The notes under the pieces were generated by a model. That model had not been told where the DNA came from and did no database searches. It was given only the letters and a program-made list of their open reading frames with translations. From Flavobacteriaceae bacterium UBA6268 (GTDB lineage Bacteria; Bacteroidota; Bacteroidia; Flavobacteriales; Flavobacteriaceae): a DNA stretch of 64,000 bases. The position numbers and the translations under genes were made by a program. Below are positions 54,192-61,462 of this stretch, piece by piece (position 1 is the stretch's first letter; the number at the start of each line of letters is the position of its first letter). Where the stretch lies: contig DJVA01000033.1 of assembly GCA_002440705.1 (NCBI GenBank), positions 1-64,000 on the forward strand, read 5' to 3'.

Positions 54192-54402
54192 TCTGATTTA
54201 CTGAATTTTAGATTTTGAAGCGTCTCTCCAAAAATATAAAATCCACAACAATAAACTGCAATGACCTAAAATCTCGTAAAAAGTATATTTCAAGAGCAAT
54301 GTGTTTTGTGGATTTCTCAAAAAAAGAACCATTTAGCCGATAATATGATTTTAAGAATATTTTTTGAAATTGTTAAAATATATTGCATTTTATCGATATT
54401 AG

Positions 54403-54434
54403 TTGTATTTAATCGATATTTTATTATAATATTG
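54403..54434 (+). promoter_or_regulatory. Putative promoter of the first surface paralogue, with ATCGATATT repeats
   Basis: TTG at 54403-54405 and TAATATTG at 54427-54434 (one base off TAnnTTTG) are 21 bases apart. ATCGATATT occurs at 54392-54400 and 54412-54420, flanking the TTG. TTGTAGGAAT (54432-54441) recurs upstream of the second paralogue. The rest of 54192-54390 is AT-rich with no gene seen. Confidence 0.45.
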
Positions 54435-54460
54435 TAGGAATATACTTAACAAATGTGCCT

Positions 54461-56617
54461 ATGAAAACAAAACTACCCCAACTATTAACCTACCTATTCA
54501 TAGCATTTACCTTTATGAACGTTCATGCACAAGTAGGAATCAATACGACCACTCCTCAAGGATGTTCTTTATTGGATGTTTCTGGCCCTGACAAGGGAAT
54601 TTTAATCCCCAGGGTAGACATTTCAAATTTAGGTTCCATAGCCCCAATTACAGGAGGGAGCGCCGAAAGCCTCTTGGTTTACAACACCAATACCACTACT
54701 GGGAAAGGATTTCACTATTGGAATGGCAGCCAATGGATTGCCATTTCCAGTGACGATTGGAAAAAAGGAGGCAATGGAGGCACCATCCCTGGTACAGGTG
54801 CTGGACAACATTTTTTGGGAACCTCAGATGCCCAAGACTTTATAATTGCAACCAACGGCACTGAGCGCTGCCGTGTACTTTCCGATGGAAGGATACAAGC
54901 CACTATGAATGGTACCGCTGCAAACCCCTTATTTTCTTGGATCGGCGATCCAGACAAAGGTTTTTACAGTGCAGGCGCCAATGCTTTCGGAATTGCAACC
55001 AATGGAATTGAGCGCTTTACGTCCTCGGATGCAGAAGCGGTATTTAATGACCCCGAAAATGCAATCGACTTTCGGGTAGCGACTGATGGGGCTTCCAATA
55101 CCCTTTTTGTGGATGGGGCAAATAACAATGTGGGCTTGGGAACCAACTCCCCAAACACAAGTGCCCAATTGGAGTTGGTAGATACCGACCGAGGTATCTT
55201 AATCAATCGCTTACCCCTAACATCAACAGCATTAACTGCCCCAATTTCGAGCCCAGCAACAGGTTTGCTCGTCTATAACACGGCCAATGCCAGTAGCGGA
55301 AGTACCGAAGTGTTGCCAGGTTTCTACTATTGGGAAGGTTCACGATGGATTGCCATGGGCGGAACCGGTGGTAAGGACTGGTCTCTTGAAGGAAATGCCG
55401 GAACCAGCCCCGGAACCAACTTTTTGGGAACTACCGATAATGTTTCTTTACTTTTTAGAACCACTGATACCGATCGCATGGAAATTGATGCCGATGGCAC
55501 CATAGGAATTGGAAACAGTCCCTACAGTGATGTCGCATTGAGGGTAAACAATAGTGCCGTGCCTTACGGTATTATTTCTGAGACCTCCAGCAACGGAGTA
55601 GCAGTATATGCTTCAGATTCCGGAACAGGTTTGGGAATTTTCGGAACTTCAGCCAACAATCATGGTATTTATGGAACAACAGCCTACACAGGAGGCGTCT
55701 ACCTTATTGGCGGTATCATTGGTTGGGGAACGGGAAGCAGCAGGGCCAATGGGATGTTGGCGGTTAGCGACCAGCCTGCAGGCTCCGACTCCAATATGGG
55801 GATACGGGCTGTATCGGGCAGTACCTCATCCATTTCTTCCACCCAGATCATGAATGTGGGGGTGAACACCAACGCAACCGACCTAGCTTTATATGCCCTA
55901 AGTGAAGGACCTATTACCTCTTTAGGCGAAATGGAAGCTGCACGTTTTCAAACCAACTATACCGGTAGCGCCATCAATGCTGATGCTCGCGATCCTAGGG
56001 CACAATTGGCGGGTTATACCAATAACAGCTTGGTAGGAGGAAATAGCATGTATTATGGAGCTTTTCTTTACAGTGGCGGATCCAGTTCCAATTCCTCCTA
56101 TGCCTATGCAGGAGCCCGCTATGGTGGTACCAATTATAAAATTATTGGTAATGGCAATGTATCGACCATCGTAGAGGGTGTTGATGGCAAGAAGAAAATC
56201 ATGTTCGCATCAGAGGCCCCGGAAGTGTTTTTTGAGGATTACGGTGTTGGTACATTGATGGGTGGAAGTGCATACATTCAGATTGATCCCAATTTCTCCA
56301 ACAACATTGTGGTAGACCAGAATCACCCACTCAAGGTCTTCATTCAATTGGAAGGAGATTGCAGCGGGGTTTATGTCACCCAAAAGACGGCAGAAGGATT
56401 TTTGGTAAAAGAATTACAGCATGGAACTTCCAATGTATCCTTTTCTTACCATATCGTAGCCAACAGAAAGGATGAACTGGGAAATTCCCCCGATGAAAGT
56501 TCAAAATATGCGGATTTGCGATTCCCGAATGCTCCAGATGCCCTTCAACCTAAGGAAAGCAAAGTGGATGCTTTGGAAAAAAACAAACCTAGGGATTCTT
56601 ATGCAAGAATGAATTAA
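54461..56617 (+). CDS. Secreted modular surface protein, paralogue 1
   Basis: A 718-residue protein with signal peptide (ending NVHAQVGINTTTP). The first module (about 22-110: DKGILIPRVDISNL, SLLVYNTNTTTGKGF, YWNGSQWIAI) recurs near 240-330 (DRGILINRLPL, TGLLVYNTANASSG, YWEGSRWIAMGG). The middle is Gly/Thr/Ser-rich beta repeat. The C-terminal module from about 580 has EAPEVFFEDYG, LEGDCSGVYVTQKTAEGF and VKELQHGTSNVSF. That C-terminal pattern is widespread in uncharacterised bacterial surface proteins. No standard T9SS tail is seen. ATG 54461 is preferred to the GTG two codons upstream. Confidence 0.85.
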   Translation: MKTKLPQLLTYLFIAFTFMNVHAQVGINTTTPQGCSLLDVSGPDKGILIPRVDISNLGSIAPITGGSAESLLVYNTNTTTGKGFHYWNGSQWIAISSDDWKKGGNGGTIPGTGAGQHFLGTSDAQDFIIATNGTERCRVLSDGRIQATMNGTAANPLFSWIGDPDKGFYSAGANAFGIATNGIERFTSSDAEAVFNDPENAIDFRVATDGASNTLFVDGANNNVGLGTNSPNTSAQLELVDTDRGILINRLPLTSTALTAPISSPATGLLVYNTANASSGSTEVLPGFYYWEGSRWIAMGGTGGKDWSLEGNAGTSPGTNFLGTTDNVSLLFRTTDTDRMEIDADGTIGIGNSPYSDVALRVNNSAVPYGIISETSSNGVAVYASDSGTGLGIFGTSANNHGIYGTTAYTGGVYLIGGIIGWGTGSSRANGMLAVSDQPAGSDSNMGIRAVSGSTSSISSTQIMNVGVNTNATDLALYALSEGPITSLGEMEAARFQTNYTGSAINADARDPRAQLAGYTNNSLVGGNSMYYGAFLYSGGSSSNSSYAYAGARYGGTNYKIIGNGNVSTIVEGVDGKKKIMFASEAPEVFFEDYGVGTLMGGSAYIQIDPNFSNNIVVDQNHPLKVFIQLEGDCSGVYVTQKTAEGFLVKELQHGTSNVSFSYHIVANRKDELGNSPDESSKYADLRFPNAPDALQPKESKVDALEKNKPRDSYARMN

Positions 56618-56634
56618 TCAACGACCCAATACCT

Positions 56635-56674
56635 AACCAAAAAAGGACTTCGAAAATGAAGTCCTTTTTTGGTT
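56635..56674. terminator. Perfect 17-bp terminator hairpin after paralogue 1
   Basis: AACCAAAAAAGGACTTC (56635-56651) pairs completely with GAAGTCCTTTTTTGGTT (56658-56674) around GAAAAT. The A-run and T-run make it usable on both strands. Confidence 0.92.
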
Positions 56675-56929
56675 AAGGCAAATTTCATTCACCCACATGG
56701 GTAAACCATTCGCCAAAATCGCTTAGGGCTGTATTGAAACTGAATTTCAATTGTTTACACACCTTATTTGATTCTAAAAAGTTCAAAAAAGTTAATATAT
56801 TTAATTTTTAAGTAGATTTTTGTAGGAATTTTACCTTTTATCTGTGTATAAATGCATTTCATCGAATTTATTTGATATTAATGGATTTTTTGAAGTATTC
56901 TTGTATTCCCAAATCTAAATATTAATGCC
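56675..56929 (+). promoter_or_regulatory. AT-rich leader of paralogue 2
   Basis: No gene is visible in this stretch, which completes the 312-base gap after paralogue 1. TTGTAGGAAT at 56820-56829 repeats the element found 20 bases before the first paralogue, here 100 bases before the ATG. TAGATTTTTG just before it is a poor -7 match. A long AT-rich leader follows. Confidence 0.4.
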
Positions 56930-59173
56930 ATGAACAAAATTATACTGGTACTCTTCTGTTTTCTGACAGTTTACCTAGGGCATTCCCAGGTAGGAATCAA
57001 CACCACATCCCCTTCGGCAGGAAGCATCCTGGATGTGGACATTGCCGATAAAGGGATATTGATCCCCCGTGTGGACATTGCAAACCTAAGCACGATTGCC
57101 CCAGTTACCGGGGGTAGTACTGTAAGTTTATTGGTTTACAACACCAATAGCACCACAGGCCCTGGTTTCTTCTATTGGGATGGTTCCCAGTGGGTTGGAA
57201 TCGATGGCGAGAAAGATTGGAAATTGGCTGGAAACGCCGGTACCACCCCTGGAGTAGGTGGAGGCCAGGACTTTTTGGGCACTACCGATGCCCAAGATCT
57301 GGTCATTGCAACCAACGGTTCTGAACGTTTCCGCGTTATGAGCGATGGCCGAATCCAAGCGACGGTTAACGGTTCTGCTGCTGCTCCTTTGTTTTCATGG
57401 AGTGGCGATACCGATAAAGGTTTCTACAGTGCAGGTGCAGACCAATTTGGAATTGTAACCAATGGAATTCAACGCTTAAACATTACCAACAGCGAATTGG
57501 TGGCCAACGATCCAGGCAATGATGTAGATTTTCGCGTTGAAACTTCTGGCAATGCCAATGCTTTGTTCATTGATGGCGCAAACGACAACATAGGAATTGG
57601 TACCGGTACCCTTAATAATAGTGCACAATTAACATTGGGCGACTCCAACCGTGGTATCTTGCTGAATCAAGTGGCACTTACCGCCACCACTTCGGCTTCC
57701 CCAATCAGTTCTCCGGCTACAGGGCTTTTAGTATATAACACAGCGACTTCTGGTTCTGGAGCCACAGCTGTTGCCCCCGGACATTACTATTGGAATGGAT
57801 CGCGATGGGTTGCCATGGATGGAACCAATGGTAAGGACTGGTCCTTGACTGGAAATTATGGAACCAACACTACCAACAACTTTTTAGGAAGTGTGGACAA
57901 CGTAGGGCTTGTTTTCAGAACAAATAATACCGAAAGAATGGAAATTGAGGACGACGGACAGGTAAATATTGGTTTTGGAGCAACTACCAGCACTACCGAT
58001 TTCCAATTTGAAGTACAAGCTACTGCTACCAATGGAACAGCCATTGCCGGGTATGGGTCTGGTACAGGATATGGAATCCGAGCCTACAACTCTGCTTCGG
58101 GAGCCGCTTTTAGAAGCTTAACAACCAATTTTATTGCCGACTTAATATCTCAAAACACTAGAGTTTCAGACGGAACAAACTTAAGTGCAGGTATTGTATC
58201 AGCTGCCAATGGCGAAAGCTTGAACTATTACGATACCACAGGAGGTAGTTTTAATGGAACCAACTTTGGTGGTGCTGGTATCGCCAAAAGTACTACAGGA
58301 ACCGGAATCATTGGTACCGGAAATGCGAGAACCTCGGTAGTTTATGATCCCTCAGGTTCGGGTATAGGAGGTTCTGGAGATGTATTGGGTGTTTTTGGGT
58401 ATGCAGGTAATGGTGGAGTTGCCAGTGCCAACCGCGGAAACGCAGGAGCAAGATTTGACCTCGACGCCGATAATAATGTTACCACTACTACAGGTTCTGG
58501 CGCTACTAGAGCCTCAGCCACCTTGGCAGGATTTAACAACGTTCAACCTTCCGGCACCTCCAACTCTAGGGATAGTTATTTTGGTGGTTACTTTAGCGGT
58601 GGTAGTCAAGGCTCTGGAACACCTGCCTATGCCTATGTTGGGATGCGCTACAATACCAATTCATCCGGTAGCTCTGGTACCGATTATAAAATTATTGGTA
58701 CCGGTACGGTGTCTACCTTGATCAATGATGAAAACAATGTACCCAGGGTCATGTTCGCTCCTGAAGCACCAGAAATTTTCTTTCAGGATTTTGGTGTTGG
58801 ACAATTGGTGAATGGAGAGGCCAGAATTAATTTGGATCCCATCTTAAAAAGAAACATTTACGTAGACAAAAACCATCCCATTAAAGTGTATGTTACCTTG
58901 GAAGGCGATTGTAACGGCATTTATGTGACTAACAAATCGTCCGATGGCTTTACCGTAAAAGAATTACAAGGAGGAACTAGCAATGCAGCCTTTTCTTGGC
59001 AAATCGTTGCCAATAGGGCAGATACTAAAGATGCCAGCGGTAATGTAATCTCCAAAAATGTGGGCTTGCGTTTACCCGTAGGACCAGGACCTTTAAAAAG
59101 CAAACCACTTAAAGAGATAAAGCAGAATGAACTGCCTTCCGATACCGGAAGCAGCGCTGGTCCGGCTAATTAA
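56930..59173 (+). CDS. Secreted modular surface protein, paralogue 2
   Basis: A 747-residue protein with signal peptide (MNKIILVLFCFLTVYLGHSQ). It has the same architecture as paralogue 1: N-terminal module (DKGILIPRVDIANL, SLLVYNTNSTTGPGF, YWDGSQWVGIDG), DAQDLVIATNGSERFRVMSD, a second copy (NRGILLNQVALTA, TGLLVYNTATSGSG, YWNGSRWVAMDG), a Gly/Ser-rich middle, and the C-terminal module from about 607 (EAPEIFFQDFG, LEGDCNGIYVTNKSSDGF, VKELQGGTSNAAFSW). The tail beyond is charged and not conserved. Likely a surface adhesin or structural fibre; the function is not known. Confidence 0.85.
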   Translation: MNKIILVLFCFLTVYLGHSQVGINTTSPSAGSILDVDIADKGILIPRVDIANLSTIAPVTGGSTVSLLVYNTNSTTGPGFFYWDGSQWVGIDGEKDWKLAGNAGTTPGVGGGQDFLGTTDAQDLVIATNGSERFRVMSDGRIQATVNGSAAAPLFSWSGDTDKGFYSAGADQFGIVTNGIQRLNITNSELVANDPGNDVDFRVETSGNANALFIDGANDNIGIGTGTLNNSAQLTLGDSNRGILLNQVALTATTSASPISSPATGLLVYNTATSGSGATAVAPGHYYWNGSRWVAMDGTNGKDWSLTGNYGTNTTNNFLGSVDNVGLVFRTNNTERMEIEDDGQVNIGFGATTSTTDFQFEVQATATNGTAIAGYGSGTGYGIRAYNSASGAAFRSLTTNFIADLISQNTRVSDGTNLSAGIVSAANGESLNYYDTTGGSFNGTNFGGAGIAKSTTGTGIIGTGNARTSVVYDPSGSGIGGSGDVLGVFGYAGNGGVASANRGNAGARFDLDADNNVTTTTGSGATRASATLAGFNNVQPSGTSNSRDSYFGGYFSGGSQGSGTPAYAYVGMRYNTNSSGSSGTDYKIIGTGTVSTLINDENNVPRVMFAPEAPEIFFQDFGVGQLVNGEARINLDPILKRNIYVDKNHPIKVYVTLEGDCNGIYVTNKSSDGFTVKELQGGTSNAAFSWQIVANRADTKDASGNVISKNVGLRLPVGPGPLKSKPLKEIKQNELPSDTGSSAGPAN

Positions 59174-59199
59174 AAATTAACGGCCAATACATATATTGT

Positions 59200-59231
59200 A
59201 AAAATCCTGCTGGTGTCCCGGCAGGATTTTT
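59200..59231. terminator. Perfect terminator hairpin after paralogue 2
   Basis: AAAAATCCTGC (59200-59210) pairs with GCAGGATTTTT (59221-59231), an 11-base stem around a 10-base loop. Confidence 0.9.
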
Positions 59232-59398
59232 AGTTTTTGCACGTCCACATCCCTTAATTTTGAACTAACAAGAGAAAGTCAATTCTATTACATCGTCTTT
59301 TTTTTTACGTTCATCGAAAATCCGTTAACTATTAACCAACTTGTCTAACTTCCACTATACCTTTAATCTTCCTATAACTTTATTAAAACCAAGGCAAT

Positions 59399-60928
59399 AT
59401 GAAATCATTTACCCCATACTTGATTTCCAAATCGATCCTATGCCTACTTTTTGCCGGTTTTACAATGCATGCCCAAGTGGGAATCAACACAACGACTCCT
59501 GCAGGGGGCAGTCTCCTGGACGTGGACAGTGCCAATAAAGGCATCCTGATTCCACGGATTGACATTAGCAACCTCAATGCCATCTCCCCAGTTACTGGCG
59601 GCAGCACGACAAGTTTGTTGGTTTACAATACCAATAGTACAACTGGTCCGGGCTATTTCTACTGGAATGGATCACGATGGGTACGCATTGATGGGGAAAA
59701 CGATTGGAAGCTTACAGGCAATGCAGGTACCACCGTTGGCACTAATTTTTTAGGGACCACAGACGGTGTGGATGTCGTACTTGCTACCAATGGCTCAGAG
59801 AATATGCGTTTGGTGAACGGTGGGCAGGTTACCGTTAATACTACCACTCCCCTTTTTTCTGTTGACCGATTTACCTCGGTAGGCGCTACAAATGAGAGTG
59901 CCATAAATGGCTATTCCTCTGGATCTTCCGGGATTGGTGTGTACGGGGAAAACAGCACAGATAGTGACGGTGTCGTTGGGGTTTCCAGTACTGGTATTGG
60001 AACCGTGGGTGTTAGTAATGCAGTAGGCGTGCTGGCACAAACAGCATCCAACGGATATGGTGTGTACGGGTATGCAAGCGATGCAAGTGGCTATGCAGGG
60101 CGTTTTAGAAATACCGATGCATCAGGGATTTCGATGGCTGTTACCGGTCAAGGAAATCCGTTTCTCGCATACATTGGAAGCTCAGCAACATTCTATGGAT
60201 ATAACGGATTGGTGGCCATTGGTGATATAGGTCAAGGTTTATCTGCCTCGGGAGGCGATTTAACGGCTTCCTATATCGCAGACGAAGGTGTTTTTGGGTA
60301 CGGCCCAGATCTTGGGGTGGTAGGGTATTCCGATAATTCCAACAACGCTGGAGGGGGTTATTTTGATAATAATGCCAGTGCCTATGCTTATATTGGATAT
60401 AGAACTATGGGCACAAACTATAAAGTGCTCGGAAGCGGCACCATGAGTACCATCGTTAAAGACACAAACAGTAAACCCGTCATCATGTTTGCCCCAGAAG
60501 CCCCAGAAGTATTTTTCCAGGATTATGGAACAGGAAGGTTAACCAATGGGGTAGCTTATATTAAAATAGATCCCACTTTTGCAAATAATATCCGGGTAGA
60601 CAAAAACCACCCTTTGAAGGTTTTTGTTCAATTAGAAGGGGATTGCAATGGCGTATTTGTAACGGATAAATCGGCAAATGGTTTTACCGTTAAAGAACTA
60701 CAGGGGGGAAATTCCAATGTTCCATTTACATGGACCATTACGGCAAATAGGGCCGATGAAGTAACTACATTAAAAGATGGAAGTCCCGAAATATCTATTT
60801 ACAGCACCCTTCGCTTTCCCGATGCTCCTCCACAACTAGTGAAAAAAGAATTCAAAAAGTCTTCTGCAGCCTATGCCGAGGAAAATTCAAGATTGCAGTA
60901 CGTCCAAAAAAAGAAAGGGCAAAAATAG
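59399..60928 (+). CDS. Secreted modular surface protein, paralogue 3 (short form)
   Basis: A 509-residue paralogue with signal peptide ending TMHAQ. One N-terminal module only (NKGILIPRIDISNL, SLLVYNTNSTTGPGY, YWNGSRWVRIDG), then a Gly/Ser/Ala-rich repeat region (GYSSGSSGIGVYGENS, VGVSNAVGVLAQ) and the C-terminal module from about 363 (EAPEVFFQDYG, LEGDCNGVFVTDKSANGF, VKELQGGNSNVPFTW). It lacks the second internal module. Its stop abuts the stop of the opposite-strand gene (TAG|CTA). Confidence 0.85.
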   Translation: MKSFTPYLISKSILCLLFAGFTMHAQVGINTTTPAGGSLLDVDSANKGILIPRIDISNLNAISPVTGGSTTSLLVYNTNSTTGPGYFYWNGSRWVRIDGENDWKLTGNAGTTVGTNFLGTTDGVDVVLATNGSENMRLVNGGQVTVNTTTPLFSVDRFTSVGATNESAINGYSSGSSGIGVYGENSTDSDGVVGVSSTGIGTVGVSNAVGVLAQTASNGYGVYGYASDASGYAGRFRNTDASGISMAVTGQGNPFLAYIGSSATFYGYNGLVAIGDIGQGLSASGGDLTASYIADEGVFGYGPDLGVVGYSDNSNNAGGGYFDNNASAYAYIGYRTMGTNYKVLGSGTMSTIVKDTNSKPVIMFAPEAPEVFFQDYGTGRLTNGVAYIKIDPTFANNIRVDKNHPLKVFVQLEGDCNGVFVTDKSANGFTVKELQGGNSNVPFTWTITANRADEVTTLKDGSPEISIYSTLRFPDAPPQLVKKEFKKSSAAYAEENSRLQYVQKKKGQK

Positions 60929-61258
60929 CTATCTAAAGTGTTTAAACGTTACATAAAAAGGCCGCTTCTTTAGATAGTTGAGGTCTTTTTCGTTCTGATA
61001 AGCCTCTCTTTCAAAAGAAATATGCCGGTAGGCTTCGTATCGATTCCCGTATTGGGCCCAACGCAGTAAAAATTCCAAACCATACCATACGAAGAAAAAA
61101 ACGATTCCCAATTCGGCCTGCTGTCTCAGGTGAATCCGTTCGTGATTCATGAAAACGACATCATGGACCAATTCCCGGTTTCGCAAAATAAGGAAAGGCC
61201 AGAGTGCCATCCCAGAAAATTTCTTCCGAAGCAAAAAACGATTCACCCATACTAGCAT
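60929..61258 (-). CDS. Small membrane protein with HERIH motif
   Basis: A 109-residue protein from ATG 61258; an in-frame ATG at 61303 would extend it by 15 residues but overlap the divergent DUF5522 gene. Two hydrophobic stretches (WPFLILRN region and ELGIVFFFVWYGLEFLLRW) flank NHERIHLRQQAELG, which resembles a HExxH zinc site. The family is common among flavobacterial hypotheticals; activity is unproven. The tail is basic and aromatic. Confidence 0.7.
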   Translation of the reverse strand: MLVWVNRFLLRKKFSGMALWPFLILRNRELVHDVVFMNHERIHLRQQAELGIVFFFVWYGLEFLLRWAQYGNRYEAYRHISFEREAYQNEKDLNYLKKRPFYVTFKHFR

Positions 61259-61279
61259 CAGCACAAGGTACAAATTTGG

Positions 61280-61287
61280 TACCTTTG
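61280..61287 (+). promoter_or_regulatory. -7 element TACCTTTG directly before the DUF5522 gene
   Basis: TACCTTTG matches TAnnTTTG exactly and ends 4 bases before GTG 61292. No suitable TTG is seen upstream. The transcript should be leaderless. Confidence 0.5.
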
Positions 61288-61291
61288 CAGT

Positions 61292-61462
61292 GTGACCTTC
61301 CACAACAAAAACATACCCTTGGAAGAGGGCGATTTCTACTTCACCCCCGAAGGCTATCGTTGCTTTACGGAACAGTACCTCCTAAAGCGTGGCTATTGCT
61401 GTGAGAGTGGATGCAAGCATTGCCCTTACGGATACAATAAAAAAACCAATTCTCAATCGTGA
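61292..61462 (+). CDS. DUF5522 small cysteine-rich protein
   Basis: A 56-residue protein read from GTG 61292 (MTFHNKNIPLEEGDFYFTPE, GYRCFTEQYLLKRGYCCESG, CKHCPYGYNKKTN). The block LKRGYCC-x-x-x-CKHCPYG is the diagnostic CC...C-x-x-C cluster of DUF5522, probably a metal site. It ends in TGATG, its stop overlapping the hutU ATG by one base, so the two are translated together. The function is unknown; the link to histidine breakdown or a metal cofactor is inferred. Confidence 0.85.
   Translation: MTFHNKNIPLEEGDFYFTPEGYRCFTEQYLLKRGYCCESGCKHCPYGYNKKTNSQS

Noticed and set aside
54192..60928. CRISPR-like or phage tail block suggested by repeated short sequences
   Set aside because: The repeats are in-frame protein modules of variable spacing within three secreted genes; no spacers, cas genes or phage structural genes are present.
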